From NCBI GenBank assembly GCA_021772655.1, contig JAJFLM010000335.1, forward strand, positions 1 to 34,940: a DNA stretch of 34,940 nt, in the 5' to 3' direction. Source of the stretch: Deltaproteobacteria bacterium. Its GTDB lineage: Bacteria > UBA10199 > 2-02-FULL-50-16 > JAJFLM01. Within the stretch, counting starts at the first letter, position 1. Each line of letters starts with the position of its first letter. Both the position numbers and the translations under genes were made by a program. The notes under the pieces are model-generated. The model did not search any database and was not told the DNA's origin. It saw nothing but the letters and a program-made list of their open reading frames with translations. Shown piece after piece: positions 9,800 to 18,271 of the stretch.

Positions 9800-9833
9800 T
9801 AAATAGAATTGTATATAAAGAAGGATTATCTTT

Positions 9834-10997
9834 ATGGGATTATTTTCTGACGACAGAGCACAATTGCAAGAAGCTAGAGCCGAAGCCGCACGAGTACGGA
9901 AATTCGGTGCTCAGGCTATGCAAGAAGTGGATACAGCTAAACAGCAAGCACAAGCCGCAGAACGCGCCAGAATGGAAGTTAGTGGAATGCTTGGTGCCCC
10001 AGGTACTTATGACCTTCCAGGTAGCAGCAGCGGCGGATCTGGAGGCTCTGGTGCCCTAGATACTAGCTCTCTATTCACTAAAGGTAAGCTGTCTGAAAGT
10101 GCTAAAAGTTCTTTAGCTGGTTATGATAAAGAAAGAGGTCGAAACGTAGAATTCTTAGGTACGGATGATCCTAATAAATTATTGCAAACTGGTGAGATTT
10201 TAGACCCAGATGCCTACGCTAATGAAATATCTAAAACATCAGATTTTCGTATCAGGTCTAGACTAACAGCAGAAGCCGAACAATTACTTAATAGAGAAGG
10301 CCCTGCTTGGCATCGAATGAACGAAGCTACAATAGGACAAATCGTTCAAGGTGCCGCCGCCGCTAGAAGAGAAGAAGAAAGAGCCATTAAAAATGCTGCC
10401 GCAAAAGGTGGCAGTGCTCGCCGAAATGCAATGATTCAAGCTCAGAGTGCCCTTGTCCGAGAGCGTGCTAATACCATGAGAATTGAACAAACTTGGAAAG
10501 CCAACATGGCTTTAGATGAATACGTTCGTAATAATGCTGATGCTGTGGGTGAAGGAAATGCACGTTTTTTAAACAACCTTCCTATGCTTAGAGAATCATA
10601 TCAAAATACAATGAGTAATTTAGCAGAAATGATGGCTGGTGTTCAAGTTTCTGCTGCTAATTTATCTATTCGCGCTAGTGAAGGACAACAAAAATATTTG
10701 AAAGAAAGTAGCGTGGTAGGTAAGTTAATTGGTGCTGGTATTGCTATTGTTGGAGGTGCTCTAACAGGTGGTGCTGGTGCTGCTCTAGGTGCTGGTCTAG
10801 CTGCGGTAGGTGGCATGGTTGGAGGCGAAGGCGCTTCACAAGCAGATTATAATGCTATTGGTGGAGCTATAACAGGTAAAGTACAAGGCGCTTACAACAA
10901 TATGTTTGGTACTCCAATGTCTAATTTCACCTTCTCTTCTCCTACCCCGGGTAGTACTAATTACGCTATGAATCCTAACAAAATTAAGTTAAGATAA
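9834..10997 (+). CDS. Putative internal virion/ejection protein
   Basis: Helical Ala/Arg/Glu-rich N-terminus plus glycine-zipper membrane segment GKLIGAGIAIVGGALTGGAGAALGAGLAAVGGMVGG. Confidence 0.55.
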   Translation: MGLFSDDRAQLQEARAEAARVRKFGAQAMQEVDTAKQQAQAAERARMEVSGMLGAPGTYDLPGSSSGGSGGSGALDTSSLFTKGKLSESAKSSLAGYDKERGRNVEFLGTDDPNKLLQTGEILDPDAYANEISKTSDFRIRSRLTAEAEQLLNREGPAWHRMNEATIGQIVQGAAAARREEERAIKNAAAKGGSARRNAMIQAQSALVRERANTMRIEQTWKANMALDEYVRNNADAVGEGNARFLNNLPMLRESYQNTMSNLAEMMAGVQVSAANLSIRASEGQQKYLKESSVVGKLIGAGIAIVGGALTGGAGAALGAGLAAVGGMVGGEGASQADYNAIGGAITGKVQGAYNNMFGTPMSNFTFSSPTPGSTNYAMNPNKIKLR

Positions 10998-11009
10998 AAG
11001 GAATATATA

Positions 11010-12476
11010 ATGCCAATAGACCCTAGAACAGGACAACCTATTCCAGAGCAGAACCAACAAATGCCTGCTACTGGCAGCATTAGACAGAATGTTAGTAGTG
11101 GACTAACTCAATTAGGATTCAATCTATTAGGTAGTGCTATGGCTGAGGAATTTGAAGATCCTCGCTTAGCTGCTCCTGTAGAACAAATGGGTTCTAATAT
11201 TGTTAATACTCTCCGTCAGCGTTGGTTTCAAAAGGAACATGAAGATTTTCAAAGTATGTATGGAGATAAATATAAAGCAGATTCTGAACAATTAGATATG
11301 AGATTTAAATCTCAAATGGAAGATCTAGCCCAAGGAATTATTGGACAAAATGTAGATGGCTCTGCGATAATGGTTGATCCTGCTGACCCTCGTGCAGTTA
11401 GAGCTAGAGATAATATTATTAGATCTACTATCATGGATATGTCTAAGTTAGATGATGGCCTCATGGCTGCTGCCGACAAATATAGAACTAATCCTTTTGT
11501 GAGCCAGAAGATTCAAAATATTGTTCAAAGCAGAAGTCAATTAATTGAAGAATTAACAGGTCCTACTATGGCTCAGCAGTCTGAGATGAATCTTGCTAAA
11601 ATTGAAAACACAAGAGCAGATACTAGACTTAAGAATAGAATGCCAGTTGATCCTTCTGGTGGTAGCGGAAGCAAAACTAAGTTTGCAGACATGTCTCCTA
11701 GACAAATCATGACTAAATTAGGAGGACCTATTGATTTTGCAGAATGGTTAGTGGGAACTCCTGAAGGACAGCAACATATGGCTGGTTGGCAGGATATGGG
11801 AGCGGCTTCTTATAAGCAACAACTAGTTGCTCAAGACCCTTCTTTAGCTTTTAATGAAGATGCTCTTAATACCAGAGTAGCAGAGAAAGAAGCTATGTTT
11901 GATAAGAGAGGCGCTGCTATGTATATAGCGGACGTTTTCCCTGAACTCGCTCCTCATATGTCACAGATGCCAAGATTTAAAGATTGGTTCCCTCAGAGAG
12001 CCGCAGCAGTTCACGACCCAGTAATCAAGGGGGCTATGACTAAGAAAGAAGAAGATGCTTCTATTGAGTCCGCTCAAGCTCCTGCTTTGGTTACATTAGA
12101 AAGAATTATTAGAGAAAAGAACCCAAAAACAATTGATGATGCGATTGGTGAATGGGAGAATAAGTTCTTACAGGCGTATACTGCACAACAGATTGCAGAT
12201 ATTCCAGCAACTAAAAGTTTTAGAGATAGATTTCAGAAAGAAATTAGAAAATGGATTAGAGACCCGAAAAACTGGAAAGAAATTCCTATTGCCGCTGAAA
12301 AATATGCCGGAGTTACACCAGGAAAAGGTGACTACGCTAATAAGAAATATGATGCTAGTGCCTATGGTTTAGGTATCGCAGATAAAGCCGTAGAAGGGAC
12401 AGGTATCCTTGCTTCCGGGATTGCTAAAGCAGCCAGATTTGCAGGGAAGCTAACCGACCCAGGAGAGAAACCATAA
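11010..12476 (+). CDS. Putative internal virion protein
   Basis: 488 aa helical, Gln/Met-rich ORF between two glycine-zipper genes; SD aaaagga. Confidence 0.5.
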   Translation: MPIDPRTGQPIPEQNQQMPATGSIRQNVSSGLTQLGFNLLGSAMAEEFEDPRLAAPVEQMGSNIVNTLRQRWFQKEHEDFQSMYGDKYKADSEQLDMRFKSQMEDLAQGIIGQNVDGSAIMVDPADPRAVRARDNIIRSTIMDMSKLDDGLMAAADKYRTNPFVSQKIQNIVQSRSQLIEELTGPTMAQQSEMNLAKIENTRADTRLKNRMPVDPSGGSGSKTKFADMSPRQIMTKLGGPIDFAEWLVGTPEGQQHMAGWQDMGAASYKQQLVAQDPSLAFNEDALNTRVAEKEAMFDKRGAAMYIADVFPELAPHMSQMPRFKDWFPQRAAAVHDPVIKGAMTKKEEDASIESAQAPALVTLERIIREKNPKTIDDAIGEWENKFLQAYTAQQIADIPATKSFRDRFQKEIRKWIRDPKNWKEIPIAAEKYAGVTPGKGDYANKKYDASAYGLGIADKAVEGTGILASGIAKAARFAGKLTDPGEKP

Positions 12477-15400
12477 GTGGGAATATTTGATCCAAAAGTA
12501 GAGAGTCCTAATCTTCTAACTCCTTCTATTGAAGAACAAGGAGCAGCTAGAATTCAGGGAGATGTTCAAGCTCTGCAAGCTAAGGAAAAATTAGCGCAGA
12601 TTATTAACACTCCTGCGCCTTTTCTTAAGGGCAGTGAAAAAGAACTATTTCCTCCAATGGCTGCGCCGGTAGAGCTACCAGATCCTATGGAATTTAGAAT
12701 GGCTATGTCTCCCACTACTAATCATATTAGTGGTAGTGACGTAGTTAATTTCCTTTTCGGTGACGAGATGGGTGTTCTTGGTATGAAGATGGACAACGAA
12801 GGTTTCCATTGGGAATGGGAGATCGCAAAAGATCAATGGGCAAATGAACCTCTATGGGTTAATCTTCTAGCTACTACTTCTTTAGTAGGAAGTTCTCTAT
12901 TCCCTGCCGCTAAGGCCGCTCATAGTTCATATAAATACGGTAGAATTGCTAGTAAGTTAGGGGGTGTTAATAAAAGAAGAGAAGAGCTTACCAAATTTAA
13001 AGAATTAGGTATGATCGATGACTTCAGAGGAGTATCCGAGAGTACAATTAAAACTCTTAGAATGCAAGAAAACCAATTAGCTAGCTACAATAAAATGTCT
13101 GCTATGATTGATGCTGAAGCTAAAGGAGAACTATCTGTTTCCGGTTGGGAAAAAGCTAAATGGGAATTCAACAAGAGGTTCGCTAATCAATATTTTAGAC
13201 TTACTAATTCTCTAGTTGAGAACAATGGTGTCATGGACCAATATAAAGCTAGTTTGGATAATCTATGGAAGTCTGAAGATATGGGTAGAGTTATGGCTAC
13301 TGTACCTGATATCTCTGAGGGAGAAGATGTATATAAATATTGGATGCATCAACAACGCCCAGACCTTATCCCAAACTCTCCTAAATTAAAACCTGAAACT
13401 CAGAAATGGGCAGATTATATGGGAGAGAAGTATAGAGAATCCCAGAATCATGTTATCGAAATTGGTTTAGTACCAGAATCTGTACGAGATCGCATCGGTG
13501 ATATGCACTTACCTGCTCAGTTTAAGGGTACTCCTATGCCTGATGCAGACATGAGTAGAACAATGTTCATGCCTGTTAGAAGTATGAAAGAAGAGAAGGC
13601 CGCTAAGGTATTAGTAGGAAAAGATGTACCTAGAAAAGGATTAGATAAGGCTTTATTTGGGGATACAAAACACGTTGTTGAAGAAGCTAAAACAGGTCCT
13701 GATTCTAGAATAGCTTTATCTACATATAAGTTCCCTAGATTGGATAGTCATACTCTCAAAAGAAGAAACATGGAGCTTCCTGAAGTAGCACAACGTTTAG
13801 AGAATGGAGAACTTATAACCGATCAGGCTGAGTTAACAGTACGTGGTTATATGATGGATAGAATGCTTACTCATAATTTTGAGTTTGTACGGGATATTGC
13901 TATGAATGATTCATATGCAGTGCCTCATAGAGATATAGCTAAACTATATGGTGGAGATGTTGCCAAGGCAGCAGAAGCAGGATATGTAAGTTTGGATGAT
14001 GTTCCAACAGGAGCCCGTGATGCTCTTAAGAGAATGCTTGGTAAGAAAGGAGTTCGTTTAGGAGATAACGAAGAACTACCTTGGATAAAGAAAGCAATCT
14101 TCGATGAAGTATTCGGAGAGCAAGGAGCTTTCTCACAAGTACAAGCAGCTAGTGATTTGATGGAAGTTATTACTACTATGTTCAAAACCTCTAAGACTGC
14201 TTTCTCTGTCCCTACACAGTTTCAAAACATTGGTGGCAACCTTGTATTAATGGCACAGGCTGGAGTCAATCCTCTAGATCCTGATGTTTTAGATCTTTCG
14301 ATTGGTTCTATTAATGCTTTTAAGAAAATCTCAGCCTATCATGCTGCTGCTAAAAAAGCTGGTGGAAAAAATACTAGAGAAATATTAGATGCCGCTAAGA
14401 TTAATTTAGGAAAAATGAAGATCAATGGAAAAAACATTGATATGAATGAACTTCTAGATCCAGGCGTTCGAGAGCTTATTGAAGAAGGTGCCATGGATAT
14501 GGTGGAAGGTTCCGGTCACCTTGAAGATTTGTATAAGAACCTACGAAAAGAACAGCACTTAACTAGAGGAGCAATTAAAGCATATCAGAAAATGAAAAAT
14601 ATTGCTCAAGTTGGAGATAAAGTTAAGTGGATGGATGAGATGACTAAATGGTATCTCGCCGGGGATATGGTTCCTAAAATGACTATGTATCTTTATCATA
14701 GAGGACAAGGACTAAGTAAGTCTTCTGCTATGTTAGAAGTAGGCAGACGTCTTCCTATGTATGGAACAGTAGGTTCTGCAATTAAAAGAGGACGTAAATG
14801 GGCTTTTCCTTGGGCTACTTTCCCAGCTGAAGCTATGAGAATTACAAAAAATAATATCATGGATCATCCTCTTAGAATGATGCCGTGGTTACATATGACA
14901 AATATTACTCAAGCGATGTTCTCAGGAGTAGGACTAGGACCACAAACCCCAGAACAAGCTAAAGAAGCTAAACAAAGTCTTCCTCTATGGGCACAAAGAA
15001 GCGCTACAGTAGCTATGTCAGGAGAGGGTGCTGCTGGTATGGGTGGTGCTATGACTGGAGCTATGGTAGGGGGTACTGCTGGACTATTGAAAGGTAGTCC
15101 TATGGGTGCTCTTGCCGGGGCCGCTATTGGTGGTATTGCCGGTGCCGCAGGTATGTCAGCTATAACTTCAGAGAAAGACGGAGATAGTCTTAGAGGAATG
15201 GTAATGGATTGGCTTCCTCATTCTTCTTTCATGCTAACTAGCAATAGCCCAGATATGATGGGTCAATATACTCCATTTAAAGATTTGCAAGGGGCTATGG
15301 AACAAATGCCTGTAGAACCTTTTGCTATTCTAAAGCCAATGGTTGAGGTCATGAGTGGAAAGACCGGCTTCGGTACCGAGATTGGATCTGAAGGTCCAGG

Positions 15401-16109
15401 TGATGCTATGGGTAAGATGCTTGCCGGTATGATCGGTATTATCGCTCCACCGTGGATTCAAAAATATGGATTCAAAGCCACTACTCCAGACGTTTCCTTG
15501 TCTGAGCATCTAACAGGAACTCCATTGACAGGAGATATAACTAATGTTTCCCGGTTGTTAGTAGATACTGGAATAGCTATTGATCCTAATACAGGAAAGA
15601 CAGGAAGCCTCTCACACGATTTCTTACTTAAGAATCTTGGTATGGGTAAATCTTGGGGAGCGACTGGTCCTGTTGCTTTGTCTAATGAAACAGAAACAGA
15701 GAAGCATATGGGACAGGTTAGAAATCATTTATCTAAACAACTATCTTATTATTCTGCAAATGGAAAAGAAGATAGAATGATGAAAGTACTTACTGATGTA
15801 ATGTCTACCTTCAGTAAACAATATGCAGATAACCCAGCGAGAGCACATCAGAAATACGGTGAATGGGTAGAATCTAAACTAGATCAAATAGGTCAATTCC
15901 CTAGACTTCGCGGATGGAGTCAGGAAGAAATGAGAGAAAGACTAGCGAAATCTGTTGAGTTTGGTGCTCAATCTAGAGGACAAGCTAGACAGGAAATAAT
16001 TAACACTCTCCAGAATCAACTTATGCTAAAGAGAGCTGCTAATTCTTCAAGTAGTAATAAGAGAGGTCGGAAGACTGGAAGAGATCGGGGAGAGAGAAGA
16101 GGGAGATAA
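12477..16109 (+). CDS. Large internal virion/ejection protein
   Basis: 1210 aa from GTG directly after the upstream TAA; glycine-zipper segment GAMTGAMVGGTAGLLKGSPMGALAGAAIGGIAGAAG; basic C-terminus NKRGRKTGRDRGERRGR. Confidence 0.6.
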   Translation: MGIFDPKVESPNLLTPSIEEQGAARIQGDVQALQAKEKLAQIINTPAPFLKGSEKELFPPMAAPVELPDPMEFRMAMSPTTNHISGSDVVNFLFGDEMGVLGMKMDNEGFHWEWEIAKDQWANEPLWVNLLATTSLVGSSLFPAAKAAHSSYKYGRIASKLGGVNKRREELTKFKELGMIDDFRGVSESTIKTLRMQENQLASYNKMSAMIDAEAKGELSVSGWEKAKWEFNKRFANQYFRLTNSLVENNGVMDQYKASLDNLWKSEDMGRVMATVPDISEGEDVYKYWMHQQRPDLIPNSPKLKPETQKWADYMGEKYRESQNHVIEIGLVPESVRDRIGDMHLPAQFKGTPMPDADMSRTMFMPVRSMKEEKAAKVLVGKDVPRKGLDKALFGDTKHVVEEAKTGPDSRIALSTYKFPRLDSHTLKRRNMELPEVAQRLENGELITDQAELTVRGYMMDRMLTHNFEFVRDIAMNDSYAVPHRDIAKLYGGDVAKAAEAGYVSLDDVPTGARDALKRMLGKKGVRLGDNEELPWIKKAIFDEVFGEQGAFSQVQAASDLMEVITTMFKTSKTAFSVPTQFQNIGGNLVLMAQAGVNPLDPDVLDLSIGSINAFKKISAYHAAAKKAGGKNTREILDAAKINLGKMKINGKNIDMNELLDPGVRELIEEGAMDMVEGSGHLEDLYKNLRKEQHLTRGAIKAYQKMKNIAQVGDKVKWMDEMTKWYLAGDMVPKMTMYLYHRGQGLSKSSAMLEVGRRLPMYGTVGSAIKRGRKWAFPWATFPAEAMRITKNNIMDHPLRMMPWLHMTNITQAMFSGVGLGPQTPEQAKEAKQSLPLWAQRSATVAMSGEGAAGMGGAMTGAMVGGTAGLLKGSPMGALAGAAIGGIAGAAGMSAITSEKDGDSLRGMVMDWLPHSSFMLTSNSPDMMGQYTPFKDLQGAMEQMPVEPFAILKPMVEVMSGKTGFGTEIGSEGPGDAMGKMLAGMIGIIAPPWIQKYGFKATTPDVSLSEHLTGTPLTGDITNVSRLLVDTGIAIDPNTGKTGSLSHDFLLKNLGMGKSWGATGPVALSNETETEKHMGQVRNHLSKQLSYYSANGKEDRMMKVLTDVMSTFSKQYADNPARAHQKYGEWVESKLDQIGQFPRLRGWSQEEMRERLAKSVEFGAQSRGQARQEIINTLQNQLMLKRAANSSSSNKRGRKTGRDRGERRGR

Positions 16110-16115
16110 TGAACT

Positions 16116-16292
16116 TTAGTCTTCTATAATTTCTTTAAAGAGTTTTTCGTCTGTATATTCTTCTTCATCAAAATCATCTCCGACTGTTTCTTTATATTCC
16201 TTACTAGCTTCACTATCTAAAAAATCTTTAGTACAATTACTACAAGAAGTTCCGAAGTCAGTTAGTCTTCCGCACTTACATCTAATTAGCAT
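16116..16292 (-). CDS. Small zinc-ribbon protein (58 aa)
   Basis: Not in the ORF track. MLIRCKCGRLTDFGTSCSNCTKDFLDSEASKEYKETVGDDFDEEEYTDEKLFKEIIED*; CxC...CxxC knuckles; ATG overlaps the stop of the upstream GT gene. Confidence 0.7.
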   Translation of the reverse strand: MLIRCKCGRLTDFGTSCSNCTKDFLDSEASKEYKETVGDDFDEEEYTDEKLFKEIIED

Positions 16293-17010
16293 CTTGTAAT
16301 TTCGCTAGAGCAGGCGCGACTGCAAAACCGTTAATAGGTTTTTGTAATAACGGTAATTCTTCTAATAAATTAATTGGCATTAATTCTCCTTGGGGCCTAT
16401 AAGTAGGCTTCATTAGTCTCTCCTCTCTCTTGGGTACATCCTTTGAGCGAGAAGAACGTTCTGCATTATGAAAATGATAACAGATAATATCAGGGGAATA
16501 AGCTTCAGTACTGGGTTTCTGTTCTATAACAGGAGCTTCTCCTGGATGTGGTCCTTTCCATATAGCTTCTTTTGCATATAAACGATGATGGTTCTTACGA
16601 GGATAAATACTTTTTAAATCTGATGTGATTTCTCTACGGGAAACAACTCCATAAATTTTAATAGATAACATTAAATGATTATTTATTAAATTATAAGAGG
16701 AAGGATTATATACTTCATCTCCATCTAATATAAAATAATAATCACTTAAACCTTCTGCTATCATGGAGTTTCTAAAACATCCTTGAGCCGCGGGTGGGAC
16801 CAAGGGCAGCTTTCTCACATAAAATTGAGAGGCTGCTTTTTGTGTTTCTACAAACCAATCTATAATATTAGGAGTATTATCTGTGCTTCCTACATCATAT
16901 ATTACATATCTATCGAAGAATCCTCTGGAAGCTTCTAATGCATATGGAAGCCAGTACTCATCATTCATAACCAAGACAACGGCAGCTGTATTAGTAATAA
17001 TCACAAACAA
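16282..17010 (-). CDS. Family 2-like glycosyltransferase
   Basis: 'FFDRYVIYDVGSTDNTPNIIDWF' (GT-A nucleotide binding), 'YYFILDGDEVY' (DxD-like), C-terminal 'CYHFHNAERSS'. Confidence 0.75.
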   Translation of the reverse strand: MFVIITNTAAVVLVMNDEYWLPYALEASRGFFDRYVIYDVGSTDNTPNIIDWFVETQKAASQFYVRKLPLVPPAAQGCFRNSMIAEGLSDYYFILDGDEVYNPSSYNLINNHLMLSIKIYGVVSRREITSDLKSIYPRKNHHRLYAKEAIWKGPHPGEAPVIEQKPSTEAYSPDIICYHFHNAERSSRSKDVPKREERLMKPTYRPQGELMPINLLEELPLLQKPINGFAVAPALAKLQDAN

Positions 17011-17915
17011 ACCTCTAAGATTTGAGCTACTCTATGTTTAATAAGATGTTTAGATTTAACTTCTATATAAGCACGAGCCGCCATACTTTCTGCTAAATCT
17101 TTAGTAGTTCCAGAGAGACACCATTCTAATTGATTCCCTAATTCAGATTCATTATTATATCCTAAATAGTGTTCACCTTCTTTAAATAACTTATCCATTC
17201 CATCTCTGGAATCTCTATCTGTAATTAAAGGACGATTCATAAGCATTGATTCTATCACCCGTTGATTGGGACCATCATGTTTCTGTCCTTTATTAAATAA
17301 AACTGAGCAGGCCAACATTGCCTCCGCTGTTCTCGGCCACCTAGTTTTATATGATCTTCCAATTTCTCTAATATCATAGGGAAGTTTTCTTCGCTTGCAC
17401 ACTGCAATAGCACCGTCGGCTCTAGATAGTCCTCCTTTAGATCCGAAGAATCCAAGAGAGAATCTTGGAGGTTCTTCGGTGTGGTTGATATGGTCGAACC
17501 ACATGTCATCACTAGCGTTGGGACACCAATGAGCAGAAGGAAGATTAGAAAATAAATCACGCTTATCCCAGACAGCGAAGAAAACGTGATCATATTGTTT
17601 AGCCAATCTTCTATGCAAGCTGGGATATCCGTGGGTGTCGATGAACTTGACTGCTGAGGGGATTTCGATTCTCTTTTCGTTTTCTCCGTTCGCAAAATGC
17701 AATTTTCCTTTTTGGTTTCTACCACAATCTAAATCTATAAATAAATCATATTTTTTTTGATTTACTTCTTTAATATCTTTATAATCTTGGCCTTCACCTA
17801 TTGCAGTTACATTATGTTCTGCAAGCAATAGTTGACGGTGGAAGCAGGTAGCATAGGTAGGAACCGAAGCATCATCACTCCAATCTATTCTATAATTTAA
17901 AAGTATTTCAGCCAT
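17001..17915 (-). CDS. GT-B-like glycosyltransferase (start re-assigned to MAEILLNYRIDW)
   Basis: 'GRSYKTRWPRTAEAMLACSVLFNKGQKHDGPNQRVIESMLMNRPLITDRDSRDGMDKLFKEGEHYLGYNNESELGNQLEWCL' matches the C-terminal GT-B acceptor-loop pattern. The ORF-track start (18056, GTG) runs through a GC-rich structured intergenic element, so ATG at 17915 with upstream GGAGA is preferred. Confidence 0.7.
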   Translation of the reverse strand: MAEILLNYRIDWSDDASVPTYATCFHRQLLLAEHNVTAIGEGQDYKDIKEVNQKKYDLFIDLDCGRNQKGKLHFANGENEKRIEIPSAVKFIDTHGYPSLHRRLAKQYDHVFFAVWDKRDLFSNLPSAHWCPNASDDMWFDHINHTEEPPRFSLGFFGSKGGLSRADGAIAVCKRRKLPYDIREIGRSYKTRWPRTAEAMLACSVLFNKGQKHDGPNQRVIESMLMNRPLITDRDSRDGMDKLFKEGEHYLGYNNESELGNQLEWCLSGTTKDLAESMAARAYIEVKSKHLIKHRVAQILEVCL

Positions 17916-17946
17916 TAAGTGTTGGTCTCCATGTAGTAGTGAAGGT

Positions 17947-18048
17947 TGCCGCCTGCGGGATTGGATACCCGCCGTTGTTCGCACCACCTGTTTCAACCTA
18001 TGCGACCAAGGCCAGATGGTCCCCCGGTGCGCCGGGGCCGAGGCGGCA
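17947..18048. ncRNA. Candidate structured RNA element in the GT-operon intergenic region
   Basis: Perfect 8-bp closing stem TGCCGCCT (17947-17954)/AGGCGGCA (18041-18048) encloses GCGGG/CCCGC (17955-17959/17968-17972), TCGCA/TGCGA (17979-17983/18001-18005), GACCA/TGGTC (18004-18008/18017-18021) and CCCCGG-TGCG-CCGGGG (18022-18037). The TCGCA/TGCGA and GACCA/TGGTC helices share 2 nt. Strand undetermined; the operon is on -. Confidence 0.4.
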
Positions 18049-18052
18049 TATT

Positions 18053-18271
18053 TCACTTGATACCTTTCAAAAGATTTTCACAGCGGTTCAGCAGATATGC
18101 TTCTTTTGCTGCGCGTTTTACGTCGTACTCAGCGTTGGGTTGGTCGTAGAAGCCAAGCATTTCGATCAGGAATCCGCGCAGCCGCTCGACCTCGGCGCGC
18201 AGGATGTCGCATTTACATTCGAAGCATTCACCGAAAGGATCTGGCTGATGTTTTGAGCAAATTCCGCTCAT
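18053..18271 (-). CDS. Small Cys-knuckle coiled-coil protein
   Basis: 72 aa, CSKHQPDPFGECFECKC then AEVERLRGFLIEMLG; ATGA overlap with the deformylase stop; GC-rich codons unlike its neighbours. Confidence 0.6.
   Translation of the reverse strand: MSGICSKHQPDPFGECFECKCDILRAEVERLRGFLIEMLGFYDQPNAEYDVKRAAKEAYLLNRCENLLKGIK

Noticed and set aside
16090-16140. Bidirectional terminator at the convergent junction
   Set aside because: No GC stem followed by a T run on either strand in the 6-bp gap or close flanks.
17255-17725. 156-aa - strand ORF
   Set aside because: Alternate frame inside the GT-B-like gene, low-complexity composition, no start context.
17947-18048. tRNA or integron attC interpretation of the GC-rich element
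   Set aside because: No cloverleaf with anticodon, no recognisable T-loop/acceptor layout, and no attC core RYYYAAC/GTTRRRY pair at the ends.
17939-18256. 105-aa + strand ORF and the nested + ORFs at 17946..18149 and 18097..18342
   Set aside because: Antisense to the operon, across the GC-rich island where stops are rare by chance; the - strand 72-aa gene with ATGA coupling is the better call.
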